A stretch of DNA of 64,000 bases. Source: CAKMMH01 sp927798255. GTDB taxonomy: Bacteria > Bdellovibrionota_C > UBA2361 > CAKMMH01. The notes beneath the pieces are model-generated. The model did not search any database, was not told the DNA's origin, and saw only the letters and a list, made by a program, of their open reading frames with translations. Shown here piece after piece: positions 9,733 to 18,638 of the stretch (position 1 is the stretch's first letter; every line of letters begins with the position of its first letter). Where the stretch lies: the NCBI GenBank assembly GCA_034180415.1, contig JAXFOK010000050.1, forward strand, positions 1-64,000, written 5' to 3'. Both the position numbers and the translations under genes were made by a program.

Positions 9733-9837
9733 ATGAGCGCTAAATTAGAGGATATCGAAGTAGAACTATGGGACCTTTATGATGAAAATCATAAACTTAC
9801 AGGCAATTGGCATGTTCGCGGCGAAAAAGTACTTTAA
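9733..9837 (+). pseudogene. N-terminal stub of a NUDIX hydrolase
   Basis: A 34-residue reading frame starts at ATG 9733 and reads IEVELWDLYDENHKLTGNWH followed by VRGEKVL and a stop. The block ELWDLYDEN-x-L-TG-x-x-H-x-RGE is the typical beginning of NUDIX enzymes of the isopentenyl-diphosphate-isomerase-like group, but the NUDIX box that should follow about 30 residues later is absent. The rest of the gene appears deleted; downstream DNA in all frames has no NUDIX motif. It is probably non-functional. Confidence 0.65.
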
Positions 9838-9922
9838 GGGTTATTATTATCTTGTAACTAGTTCCTTTGTAAAGTAAAGGAAATGCCGAGAAATGCCGAA
9901 TGAAATGAGAAAAAGGATAGAA

Positions 9923-10014
9923 AGTTTTCACCTTTAATGATATAATGTAAATTGAAAATAACCCGATAAAACCAGAGTATTTCTGATTTTATCAATCAAA
10001 AAAAGGTGAAAACT
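9923..10014. repeat. 13-bp inverted repeat pair enclosing an inner hairpin
   Basis: AGTTTTCACCTTT (9923-9935) and AAAGGTGAAAACT (10002-10014) are perfect reverse complements 66 bases apart. Inside them GATAAAA (9965-9971) pairs with TTTTATC (9987-9993), extended by CAGA/TCTG. The unit sits just upstream of a decayed reading frame and could be the end of a small mobile element. Confidence 0.6.
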
Positions 10015-10015
10015 A

Positions 10016-10205
10016 ATGAGAGTTAAATCACAAAAATGAGAAATAAAGAAGATGATAGAAACGCTGATGTCTCTACCAGAGTATGACAAGATATTAGAAA
10101 GAATATGCAAAGAGAAGTAAGATAGAGGAAGGCGATAAGATAAGAGTGTTATCAAGAATAGTGACATATGGTTATGAAGATGAAGGAGTGGAGATAGAAT
10201 TTTAA
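10016..10205 (+). pseudogene. Decayed reading frame, possibly an Rpn/PD-(D/E)XK transposase-like tail
   Basis: From ATG 10016 the frame is interrupted after seven codons. The next in-frame stretch reads KKMIETLMSLPEYDKILERI then CKEK and a stop, followed by further short frames. A helix of the type ExxKxxIETLMxLPEYxxI is common near the C-terminus of Rpn-type putative transposases, but the fragment is too short to assign. I treat it as a gene remnant between the inverted-repeat pair and the transposase stub. Confidence 0.3.
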
Positions 10206-10280
10206 GAATCACTTTAAGTCATCGAAATCAAAATTGTTTAAAATAAAAAATACACGTTCGGCAAAGACGAAGCATGAACT

Positions 10281-10553
10281 TTGTGTATTAGAATTAAGAC
10301 TATGCAAGAAAACAATACAATAAGCAAAAGAGGCAAAGGGAAAAATGTAAATTCTACATCTGATAAAAAGGTAATAAAAAAGCTTAGATATTTTAGAGCG
10401 GGAATTGATGCGATAATTTCAAAGTTAAAAAGAATTTTTTGTTTAAGTTTGATAATAGATAGAACGCTTACAGGATTTACAAAAGCCGTCAAAAGAAGCA
10501 TTATAGCTTATAACCTTTTTACTTTAGCCAATATTGCAATTAAAAAATCATAA
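10281..10553 (+). mobile_element. C-terminal remnant of an IS transposase (IS5/IS1182-like DDE family)
   Basis: An open frame of at most 90 residues whose second half reads RYFRAGIDAIISKLKRIFCL, then a segment with TGFTKAVKRSIIAYNLFTLA. This matches the conserved C-terminal block of DDE transposases of the IS5/IS1182/ISNCY type, in which the R-x-G-I-E (here RAGID) segment contains the last catalytic acidic residue and is followed by ISxLKRxFGL and SxxAYNLxxLA. The N-terminal and central catalytic regions are missing, so the element is dead. It marks the 9397-11014 interval as a site of past IS insertion and rearrangement. Confidence 0.75.
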
Positions 10554-11014
10554 ATAATTTTTCTTCAATTTTTATTTTTACAGGATAAATCTATCTAGAT
10601 TTTCATTTTTGTTATTTTTTTAAGAGATTTCTTTGTAATTTTAAAAATTATAACTTAAACAATAAAAATCTTTGTCAAAATTAATCTCTTATGTCATCAG
10701 CGAATTTAAAAAATCACTATTTATACACAGGAACTATATATACGTTATCTAGAGGTCTTTTAACTCTCTCTACTCCACAACAATTGTTACAGCTACAGTT
10801 TTTGTTCTAGTGTTGTAGCTTTCGTTTCATTTTGATTGGTCCTCAAAAGAAAAATTAAAGAAATGTTTAAAAGTCGTGAGCTAGTTGATGCTCTTGGCTA
10901 TTTTTTGAAGGAAAAGAGCTTTAAAAAGAACACTTATTGTCCTAATTATTACTAAGAGTTATTATAAATATGAGTTTTTATTGCATTTAATTGATAATAT
11001 CTTAGTATTTTATT
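10554..11014. other. Gene-free interval upstream of nuoL
   Basis: About 460 bases without a supported gene. It contains several short stop-interrupted frames and no NuoK-like sequence, so the other complex I genes do not precede nuoL directly. The nuoL promoter is presumably in its last 100 bases; I cannot define it. Confidence 0.4.
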
Positions 11015-13120
11015 ATGAGTTTTTATATTCTTTATATATTGTTGTTATTTCCACTTTTTAGTTTTGTAATCTTAGCATTATTTAATAAACGCTTAAAAAG
11101 AAATGGGGACTTCGTAGGGATAATTGCCGTAAGTGCAAGTTTTTTATTATCGATTCTACTTTTAGTTTTTTCATTAATTAACAAAAATTTTACATTAAAT
11201 AGTTCTTTGCCATTTCTTCCGACACATCAAGTAAATGATGTAAGTTCACAAGCTAAGTTTGCATTTGAGCATAGCCCGACAGAATTAGGCGCTTATTTGG
11301 ATTTAGGATTTTTTAGACAATCCCCCTCTATAAAAATCATTAGTTTTTCTCTAAATTTTGATAGATTAACCTCTATAATGCTACTTGTCGTAACTCTTGT
11401 AAGTTTGCTTGTGCATATTTTTTCATTATCTTATATGAAAGGCGATAAGCGTTACGGTCGTTATTATGCAACGCTTTCCTTGTTTACTTTTTCAATGCTT
11501 GGCCTTGTCTTATCTTCAAATTTACTTTTTTTATATATCTTTTGGGAGTTAGTTGGACTTAGTTCTTATATTTTAATTGGTCATGAATTTGAAAGAAAAG
11601 AGGCATCAAGTGCTGCAATAAAAGCATTTCTTACGACAAGGTTAGGGGATATAGGAATGTTTATAGGAATTTTAATTTGCTATTTTTGTATTCACTCCCT
11701 TGATTTTAATGATATTTATAATGCGGTACTATCTGGTAATTTCCAAATTAATGGTATTCCTTCTATAAGAACAATTTTTGGTATTTGCCTTTTTATAGGT
11801 GTTATAGGAAAAAGTGCACAGTTTCCACTTCACGTGTGGCTTCCAGATGCTATGCAGGGGCCAACGCCTGTTAGCGCACTAATTCACGCAGCTACTATGG
11901 TTGCAGCTGGTGTATACTTACTTGTAAGATTATTTTTCGTGTTTGACACAAATGCACTTTTATTTATTGCATATACAGGAGCTTTCACTTCTCTTTTTAC
12001 AGCAACTATTGCAGTGTGCCAAGATGATATTAAAAAGGTGCTTGCTTATTCAACAATTAGTCAGCTTGGACTTATGGTGCTAGCTGTTGGAGTAAATAGT
12101 TATACATCAAGCATATTTCATCTTACTACACATGCATTTTTTAAAGCAGGACTTTTCTTAGGAGCTGGGGCTATAATTTATGTAATGCATCACACACAGT
12201 CAATGAATAAGTTTGGTGGACTTTCAAAAAAATTTCCATTTCTTACATTTTGTTATATTTGTTTTACATTATCACTTTGTGGATTTCCTTTTTTTGCAGG
12301 ATTTTATTCAAAAGATTTAATAGTTGGTGACACTCTTTATTTCTATAAACAAAATGGACATTTCTTTTTAATTTTTGCCGCAATTTTAACGACATTTTTA
12401 ACTTCTTTTTATATGTTTAGACAGATTTTTAAAGTGTTTTTTGGAGAGCCAAAAGATGATGATCTTTTTAATGATGCAAAAAAAATTCCTATCTCAATGA
12501 GTGTACCACTTGGAGTTTTAGCGCTTTTTGCAATCTTTGCCGGTGGTTTCAATTTTTCATGGTTTAACAATTTCTTTAATGAAGATTTCGCAGTTTCTTT
12601 TAGTAGTAAAAATTTAGTAAATTTTGATAGTGTAAAACTTCATAATGCACATCATATAGCACTTATTAGTTCTATTCTTGTTACAGTGTTAGGACTTTTT
12701 ACTTCATTTTTATTTTTTTATGAAAGAAAAAATAAAGGGACAATCTTATCTAGTAAGAAGTTAAAATTAGCATTTCCTAGATGTTACAAATTAGTTTTAA
12801 ATAAATACTATATAGATGAAATATACAACGTAACATTTATAAAATTAGTCTTTGTGCTATCAAAATGTGCTTTGTTATTTGATAAATATGTAATAGATGC
12901 AGCTATAAATTTTACTTCAAAAATTACAAATGTTTTTTCTTATGTGTCAAAACTATTTGATGAAAAATTTGTAGATAATTTTTGCGTATTAGGAATTGCA
13001 AAATGCATTAAGAAAAAAGGTGAATGTTTTTCTTTAATTCAAACAGGGAACGTTAGGGATTACATATTTTATAGTTTTTTAAGTTTATGCTTAATAATAG
13101 GTGTGTTTTTTATTATTTAG
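11015..13120 (+). CDS. nuoL: NADH-quinone oxidoreductase subunit L
   Basis: A 701-residue antiporter-like membrane subunit of respiratory complex I. It has many transmembrane helices. The signature segment GKSAQFPLHVWLPDAMQGPT followed by PVSALIHAATMVAAGVYLL contains the conserved transmembrane Lys and His. AYSTISQLGLMVLAVG and HAFFKAGLFLGAGAIIY are also canonical. The C-terminal region has the additional helices (including the lateral helix zone) that distinguish NuoL from NuoM and NuoN. It starts a nuoL-nuoM-nuoN run with 7-bp spacing to nuoM. No other nuo genes are in the window. Confidence 0.96.
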   Translation: MSFYILYILLLFPLFSFVILALFNKRLKRNGDFVGIIAVSASFLLSILLLVFSLINKNFTLNSSLPFLPTHQVNDVSSQAKFAFEHSPTELGAYLDLGFFRQSPSIKIISFSLNFDRLTSIMLLVVTLVSLLVHIFSLSYMKGDKRYGRYYATLSLFTFSMLGLVLSSNLLFLYIFWELVGLSSYILIGHEFERKEASSAAIKAFLTTRLGDIGMFIGILICYFCIHSLDFNDIYNAVLSGNFQINGIPSIRTIFGICLFIGVIGKSAQFPLHVWLPDAMQGPTPVSALIHAATMVAAGVYLLVRLFFVFDTNALLFIAYTGAFTSLFTATIAVCQDDIKKVLAYSTISQLGLMVLAVGVNSYTSSIFHLTTHAFFKAGLFLGAGAIIYVMHHTQSMNKFGGLSKKFPFLTFCYICFTLSLCGFPFFAGFYSKDLIVGDTLYFYKQNGHFFLIFAAILTTFLTSFYMFRQIFKVFFGEPKDDDLFNDAKKIPISMSVPLGVLALFAIFAGGFNFSWFNNFFNEDFAVSFSSKNLVNFDSVKLHNAHHIALISSILVTVLGLFTSFLFFYERKNKGTILSSKKLKLAFPRCYKLVLNKYYIDEIYNVTFIKLVFVLSKCALLFDKYVIDAAINFTSKITNVFSYVSKLFDEKFVDNFCVLGIAKCIKKKGECFSLIQTGNVRDYIFYSFLSLCLIIGVFFII

Positions 13121-13127
13121 GTAAGTC

Positions 13128-14666
13128 ATGGATAAATATATTTTAAGTTTAATATGTTTTTTGCCATTAGTTGGGGCGTTTTTTATACTATGTCTTAATA
13201 AAAAGTATGAAAAATCAATAAAGAGTGTTGCGTTTATTTTTTCATTGATTTCTTTTATCCTTTCATGTTATTTACTTAAAAATTACAATGCTTTTCCTAT
13301 AATCGCTCCTAAAGAATCCTCTCTTTATGCTGGATATGACAAAAATAGTTTTTTAGAGCTTAAATGGATTGATACATTTAATATATATTATAGATTATGC
13401 GTAGATAAATTAAGCGTTCTACTTTTAATTTTAACAGGATTGCTTTCAAGTATTGCAGTCTTAGTTTCAAATTCAATAAAAAATAATATTAAAGGATTTT
13501 GTGCGTTATTTTTACTTTTACTTTGTGGAATGAATGGCGTATTTGTCGCAGGTGATATGTTTCTTTTTTACGTGTTTTGGGAAATAATGCTTCTTCCTAT
13601 GTATTTTTTAATAGGAATCTGGGGCGGTAAAAATAGAATGTATGCAGCAATTAAATTTTTCTTATATACGTTTTTTGGATCTGTCTTAATTTTACTTGTA
13701 ATCTTAGCTTACTATTACAAAATGAAAGCACTTGGTTTTTCAAATGATACGTTTAATATTGCAAAAATAATAGAGGTTAAACCTTTTTATCAATATGGAG
13801 AAATTTCATTAATACAATATCTTTTATTTTTTGCTTTGTTTATTGGATTTGCTGTAAAACTTCCTGTTTTTCCATTTCATACATGGCTTCCAGATGCCCA
13901 TGTTGAAGCACCAACTGCTATAAGTGTAATTTTAGCAGGCGTTTTATTAAAAATGGGAGCATATGGTTTTTTAAGAATAAACTTTCCATTTTTCCCAGAG
14001 ATTATGGCTCTAGATGGTATAAAATTATTTTTAGCAATTTTAGGAGTTGTAAATATTATTTATGGGGCATTGTGCGCACTTTCACAAACAGATTTTAAAA
14101 AGCTTGTTGCTTATAGTTCGGTAAGTCATATGGGATATGTTCTTTTAGGTCTTGCTTCTATGAAAGAAGAGGGGGTAAATGGAGCAGTGTTTCAAATTTT
14201 TGCTCATGGAATATCGGCTTCAATGATGTTTATTTTAGTTGGAGTTATTTATGAAAGGGCACATCACAGAGAAATCGCTCGCTTTGGAGGAATAGCGCAT
14301 GTGATGCCAAAATATTTTGCATATTCAATGGTTGGATTTTTTGCTTCTTTAGGACTTCCGGGGCTTATTGGATTTATAGGTGAGTTTTTAACATTTCTTG
14401 GAGTGTTTTCGTATAGTAAAATCATGGCATGTATAGCAGGACTTGGAATGCTTTTAACTGCTACATATATTTTACTTACTATGCAAAAAGTTTTTCTTGG
14501 CGAAAAGAAAGAGGAGTATGCAAAGTTTTTAGATGTAACTTTAGTAGAGAAATGTACTCTTATTCCACTTGCTATACTTTGCGTTGTTTTAGGGGTATTT
14601 CCAAGTTTGTTAATAAATGAATATATGCCATTTATTGAAATGTATAAATATATTATGAATTTTTAA
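13128..14666 (+). CDS. nuoM: NADH-quinone oxidoreductase subunit M
   Basis: A 512-residue proton-pumping antiporter-like subunit of complex I. The conserved block VKLPVFPFHTWLPDAHVEAP, followed by TAISVILAGVLLKMGAYGF, is diagnostic for NuoM, as is MNGVFVAGDMFLFYVFWEIM with the helix-5 glutamate. AYSSVSHMGYVLLGLA and FAHGISASMMFILVG follow. Fourteen or so membrane helices are expected. It lies seven bases after nuoL and about 15 before nuoN. Confidence 0.96.
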   Translation: MDKYILSLICFLPLVGAFFILCLNKKYEKSIKSVAFIFSLISFILSCYLLKNYNAFPIIAPKESSLYAGYDKNSFLELKWIDTFNIYYRLCVDKLSVLLLILTGLLSSIAVLVSNSIKNNIKGFCALFLLLLCGMNGVFVAGDMFLFYVFWEIMLLPMYFLIGIWGGKNRMYAAIKFFLYTFFGSVLILLVILAYYYKMKALGFSNDTFNIAKIIEVKPFYQYGEISLIQYLLFFALFIGFAVKLPVFPFHTWLPDAHVEAPTAISVILAGVLLKMGAYGFLRINFPFFPEIMALDGIKLFLAILGVVNIIYGALCALSQTDFKKLVAYSSVSHMGYVLLGLASMKEEGVNGAVFQIFAHGISASMMFILVGVIYERAHHREIARFGGIAHVMPKYFAYSMVGFFASLGLPGLIGFIGEFLTFLGVFSYSKIMACIAGLGMLLTATYILLTMQKVFLGEKKEEYAKFLDVTLVEKCTLIPLAILCVVLGVFPSLLINEYMPFIEMYKYIMNF

Positions 14667-14683
14667 TATTTAAAAAGTATGTG

Positions 14684-16195
14684 ATGTTTATGAATGTATT
14701 GTTAGGAATTCTTTCAGAGGTAATATTAAGTGTTGGAATAATTTTTATTATTTTACTTGATATATTTTTAAATGATTCAAATTCAAAAAAATTTATATCA
14801 AGAGTAAGTCTTAGTGTGCTTTTGCTTTCGATTTTAAGTGTAGTTTGCAATATTAATTATTATTTAAAAGAGCAATTTTTTTTAAATTCAAATATTATTC
14901 TTGATAATGTTTCAGTCGTATTTAAATTATTATTTTTATTTGGTGGTATTGTCACAATTTTTATTTCAAAAAGTAAAAATTTTTTAAATAATAAAAAGAC
15001 AGGAGAGTTTTACACATTACTTCTTGGCGCAATTCTTGGCGCAAGTCTAATAGTATCTTCAAATAATATTATTTTATTTTATCTTTCTTTTGAAATGCTT
15101 TCTATTTCTTCTTATGTTCTTGCAGGACTTAATGATACAAAAAAATCAAAAGAGGGAGCGTTAAAGTATGCACTTTTTGGTGGTGTTTCATCTTCGTTAA
15201 TGATTTTAGGCTTTAGTTATCTTTATGGACTTTCGGGAACAATAGATATAAGCCAAATGGCGTATATAATCTCTGATATGCTAACATTAGAAACAAATGT
15301 TATAAGCATAATAATATCACTTTTATTAGTTTTTGTTGGAATTGGTTATAAAATTTCATTATTCCCTTTTCATTTTTGGGCGCCAGATGTTTATGAAGGA
15401 GCGCCTACATGTGTTAGCGCTTTTTTATCAGTTGTATCAAAAGCAGCTGGATTTTCATTTTTATTAAGAGTGCTATTAATTCCTGTAGGGCTATGGTATG
15501 AATATTTTTGGAATGGAGTGAGCGTAAATTCTTTTCAAATAATTCTAGGTTTGTTAGCAGTGTGTAGTGTGTGCTATGGAAATTTTGTTGCTATAAAGCA
15601 AGATAATTTAAAAAGGCTTATGGGATATTCGTCGATAGCACATGCAGGTTATATGGCTTTAGCACTTTCTTCTGGAAATAAATTAGCTATTAAAGCAGTT
15701 ATATTTTATTTACTTGTTTATCTTTTTATGAATTTTTTAGTATTTGCGTTCATTAATTTTGTAGAAAATATTAAGGATAAAAAAGATATTTATTTAGCTG
15801 ATATAAGAGGACTTGGAAAAAAGTTTTCATTAATAGGAGTTTGTGTGTTTATAGCTATAATTTCTCTTGCGGGGCTTCCGCCCACTGGGGGATTTAGTGG
15901 TAAGTTTTTACTTTTTGATTCTCTTATAGAAAGGGCGCTTTCATTTAAAGATTTTGGATTTGCAAGTTATTATTTTTTAAGCTTAGCGTTAATTGGTGTG
16001 TTAAATAGTGTAGTTTCTTTTTATTATTATATGAAAATAGCAAAAGCAATGTTTTTAAGTGAGAGCAGCGATGAAGAAATTTTAGTTGAAGATAAAAATT
16101 TTTGTTTTGTTTATAAGATTTTTATCTTGCTTTTAGTAATTCCAATACTTCTATTATTAAATTTTAGTATTGCAGATTTCTTGTATAATGGATAA
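14684..16195 (+). CDS. nuoN: NADH-quinone oxidoreductase subunit N
   Basis: About 503 residues, third antiporter-like complex I subunit. Diagnostic blocks are YKISLFPFHFWAPDVYEGAP, SAFLSVVSKAAGFSFLLR, GYSSIAHAGYMALAL and SLAGLPPTGGFSGKFLLF. The start is uncertain between GTG 14681, ATG 14684 and ATG 14690; no strong ribosome-binding site decides it. Expression is probably as one transcript with nuoL and nuoM. The gene is followed after 12 bases by an unknown gene. Confidence 0.95.
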   Translation: MFMNVLLGILSEVILSVGIIFIILLDIFLNDSNSKKFISRVSLSVLLLSILSVVCNINYYLKEQFFLNSNIILDNVSVVFKLLFLFGGIVTIFISKSKNFLNNKKTGEFYTLLLGAILGASLIVSSNNIILFYLSFEMLSISSYVLAGLNDTKKSKEGALKYALFGGVSSSLMILGFSYLYGLSGTIDISQMAYIISDMLTLETNVISIIISLLLVFVGIGYKISLFPFHFWAPDVYEGAPTCVSAFLSVVSKAAGFSFLLRVLLIPVGLWYEYFWNGVSVNSFQIILGLLAVCSVCYGNFVAIKQDNLKRLMGYSSIAHAGYMALALSSGNKLAIKAVIFYLLVYLFMNFLVFAFINFVENIKDKKDIYLADIRGLGKKFSLIGVCVFIAIISLAGLPPTGGFSGKFLLFDSLIERALSFKDFGFASYYFLSLALIGVLNSVVSFYYYMKIAKAMFLSESSDEEILVEDKNFCFVYKIFILLLVIPILLLLNFSIADFLYNG

Positions 16196-16207
16196 GAGTA
16201 AGTTTTT

Positions 16208-16600
16208 ATGAATTGTGATGATATAAAGATTTTAGCATTATTATATAATATGACAGTAAATTCATGTGTAAGTTATGTACTTACATGTGATGTTTATTTT
16301 GAAAGTAAAGAAGAGGAACAAGAGGGAATAGCTAAGCTTTTAAAAATTAAAAATGATTTAGATAAACTTGCAACTCAGATTCAAGATTTGTGTATAAAAA
16401 ATAAAGTAACATTAACGTTAGGAACATATAAGGAAGAATATACAGAGCTTAACTATCTTTCATATAAATTTATAAAGGATTACATAAAAAAAGATTTTGA
16501 AAACGATGTTAGTAAATTTAATGAAATGGTAGAGAGTTTTAATTTATCACAAGGTGTAAAAGAATTAGTTTCTAGAATTAATGATATTAAATTGTTCTAA
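16208..16600 (+). CDS. Hypothetical protein downstream of nuoN
   Basis: A 130-residue soluble, mostly helical, acidic protein (MNCDDIKILALLYNMTVN at its start, DIKLF at its end). No signal peptide, membrane helix or motif that I recognise. It lies 12 bases after nuoN and is probably co-transcribed with it; about 200 bases of AT-rich DNA separate it from motA. Codon use is like its neighbours, which supports a real gene. I cannot assign a function; a role tied to complex I or to the flagellar unit downstream would be guesswork. Confidence 0.6.
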   Translation: MNCDDIKILALLYNMTVNSCVSYVLTCDVYFESKEEEQEGIAKLLKIKNDLDKLATQIQDLCIKNKVTLTLGTYKEEYTELNYLSYKFIKDYIKKDFENDVSKFNEMVESFNLSQGVKELVSRINDIKLF

Positions 16601-16811
16601 TCTCTTAATGATGTTAAATGAAGAACATGAACCTTATTATTTTATAATTATCTTTAAACTTTAATATGTTATAAAATTTAGTAATTTCTATTCAGTGAAA
16701 ATGACTTTTTTAGAAGTTCCTTACATTCTTTTAAATATTTTGGCTTTTAAATATCTTGGCTTAACTTTTGCATATATTAACTTGTAATAGTTTTATGTAA
16801 AGGAAAAAGCT

Positions 16812-17612
16812 ATGAATTTTAATAGGTTAGATAATAATTACGATAATTACAGAACTTCTCAAAGTCAAATTAATGGCAGTATGATGCTAGGTTTTGTGCT
16901 TTCTTTTTTGATAATTTTCTTAGGAGTCGTTATTCAAGGGAATTTTATCAATTTTATAAGTATTAGCGGAATTCTAATTGTTCTTGGTGGCGTCTTTGCT
17001 GCAATGCTTATAAATTTCTCATTTTCTGATATTAAAAAGACTCTTCATTCAATAAATTCTGTTCTTTATTCTTCAAATACTGATGCTAGGGTAAGAATGG
17101 ATGAGCTAGTTAATTTAAGTTATGCATCAAGAAAAAAAGGACTTCTTGTGCTTGAGGATGTCGCAGAAGAAACAAAAGACCCATTCTTTAAAAAAGCTTT
17201 GAGATTAGTAGTAGATGGTCAACAAGAAAATGATATTAAAAAAATTCTTGAAACTGAAATGAATATTACAAGCGAAGAAAATCAAAAAGGTATTGCAGTT
17301 TTTGAAACTATGGGAAGTTACGCCCCAGCAATGGGACTTATAGGAACTCTTCTAGGGCTTGTAAATATGTTAGGAAGTTTAGATGATCCAAGTAAAGTAG
17401 GTCCTGCGATGTCAGTAGCACTATTAACAACTTTTTATGGAGCAGTGCTTGCTAATATGGTTTTTATTCCACTTGCTGGAAAAATTAAAAATATTGATGC
17501 AAGCGAAATTTTACTTAGAAAAATTACTATTGAAGGAATATTAAGTTTAGCAAGGCAAGAAAGCCCACTTATTATTGAACAAAGGCTTCAAAGTTTTATG
17601 CCGGCAGCTTAA
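16812..17612 (+). CDS. motA: Flagellar motor stator protein MotA/PomA
   Basis: A 266-residue inner-membrane protein with the MotA/PomA arrangement of four membrane helices. TM1 is MMLGFVLSFLIIFLGVVIQG. The large cytoplasmic loop ends in ETMGSYAPAMGLIGTLLGLV, and the last helices contain VALLTTFYGAVLANMVFIPL. These contain the conserved prolines and the TFYG block of the family. It conducts H+ or Na+ together with a MotB-type subunit to drive flagellar rotation. An AAAGGA site precedes the ATG. Two MotB-like genes follow, then fliL and the export and switch genes. Confidence 0.95.
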   Translation: MNFNRLDNNYDNYRTSQSQINGSMMLGFVLSFLIIFLGVVIQGNFINFISISGILIVLGGVFAAMLINFSFSDIKKTLHSINSVLYSSNTDARVRMDELVNLSYASRKKGLLVLEDVAEETKDPFFKKALRLVVDGQQENDIKKILETEMNITSEENQKGIAVFETMGSYAPAMGLIGTLLGLVNMLGSLDDPSKVGPAMSVALLTTFYGAVLANMVFIPLAGKIKNIDASEILLRKITIEGILSLARQESPLIIEQRLQSFMPAA

Positions 17613-17627
17613 AAAAAGTTTTTATAT

Positions 17628-18059
17628 ATGAATGAAAATTTAATATCTAAAAACACATTTTACATGCAATACACAGCGTTAATGTTAATTATTATAACAT
17701 TTATCGTAGGGACATTTTTGCATCCAAATTTTCTTAACAATAATAAAGAAAAAAAATTAATTGAAGCAAAGGTCATAAGCCAAAGTGTAGTATTAAATAT
17801 AAATGAAAGCTTAGATGATTTTATGCAAAATATTCCAATATATAGCAAACTTTTAAAAGAACATAATATTAAAGGAGAAATAAATTTAAATTTTAATAAA
17901 AGAAGTAATGATGAAAATTTAATAACTTTAGAAGATGAAATAAAACTTAGATTTAAAAATGAAAATATTAATAAAAATGCATTTAATATTTTTTTTAAAG
18001 AAGGAGATACTCAAAAAATCTCTTTTAAAATTATAAGGACAAATCATTATGACTTGTAA
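17628..18059 (+). CDS. Short MotB-like protein lacking the ion-binding Asp
   Basis: A 143-residue protein with one N-terminal membrane helix (FYMQYTALMLIIITFIVGTF) in the position of the MotB helix and a periplasmic domain of about 110 residues. Aligned by eye with MotB-type FxDLMTLLLxFF segments, the ion-binding Asp position is Ala17. The C-terminal domain is shorter than an OmpA-like peptidoglycan-binding domain, and I see no NxxLSxxRA motif. It lies 15 bases after motA and overlaps the next gene by 11 bases. I infer an accessory stator B subunit; paired MotB-like genes after motA are known in some deltaproteobacterial lineages. Confidence 0.6.
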   Translation: MNENLISKNTFYMQYTALMLIIITFIVGTFLHPNFLNNNKEKKLIEAKVISQSVVLNINESLDDFMQNIPIYSKLLKEHNIKGEINLNFNKRSNDENLITLEDEIKLRFKNENINKNAFNIFFKEGDTQKISFKIIRTNHYDL

Positions 18060-18567
18060 AAGAATGAATATTACTAACAATTGGTACACAAGTTTCGGTG
18101 ATTTTTTAACACTTATACTTTGCTTCTTTCTTGTGATTATTTCAAATTCATTTAAGAATTCATCTTTTAAAGATGTAAACATAGATAATCAAACACAAAT
18201 ATCATATAGCGTTAAAAATGATGATTTGACATTCATTCTCCCAAGTAGTTTAGAGAATAAATTTAAGATTCTAAAATTAAATGATACCTATTTAAATGAT
18301 AATGAAAAAACGCAGCAATCATATCTTATAAAATTACAAAACGAATTTTATGTAAATAATATAGAAGAATTTAAGAATTTATTAAAAAACCTAGCTATTA
18401 CACAAAAATATGGTTTTAAATTGATAAGTTTTAAAAATTTTAAAGATTTTAATGAATTTTTAGGCTTAAAACGTCAATTTTCTGACGCCAATATAGACGT
18501 TTCGGAGTTTAAAATGAGTCATAATGACGAAAATGAGATAATTTTAAGGGTTTATGAAAAAATTTGA
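18049..18567 (+). CDS. motB: Short MotB-like stator subunit with the conserved Asp
   Basis: 172 residues. The N-terminus reads NWYTSFGDFLTLILCFFLVI, which matches the MotB transmembrane segment; Asp18 is the predicted ion-binding residue. The remainder (about 140 residues) is polar. Only its end (NEFLGLKRQF, ENEIILRVYEKI) weakly recalls the last strands of an OmpA-like domain. MotB is normally 240-310 residues with a clear peptidoglycan-binding domain, so this one is short or very divergent. The start overlaps the preceding MotB-like gene by 11 bases, suggesting coupled translation and possibly a heteromeric B component. Confidence 0.65.
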   Translation: MTCKRMNITNNWYTSFGDFLTLILCFFLVIISNSFKNSSFKDVNIDNQTQISYSVKNDDLTFILPSSLENKFKILKLNDTYLNDNEKTQQSYLIKLQNEFYVNNIEEFKNLLKNLAITQKYGFKLISFKNFKDFNEFLGLKRQFSDANIDVSEFKMSHNDENEIILRVYEKI

Positions 18568-18638
18568 GGTTCATTTTCGTAATTTTTGAATCATTAATAT
18601 GACGTATGAAATTTTTATTATTTAAAAATGGATTTTAA

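Noticed and set aside
9397..11014. Prophage or integrative element
   Set aside because: Only fragments of single genes are present. There is no integrase, phage structural gene or attachment duplication.
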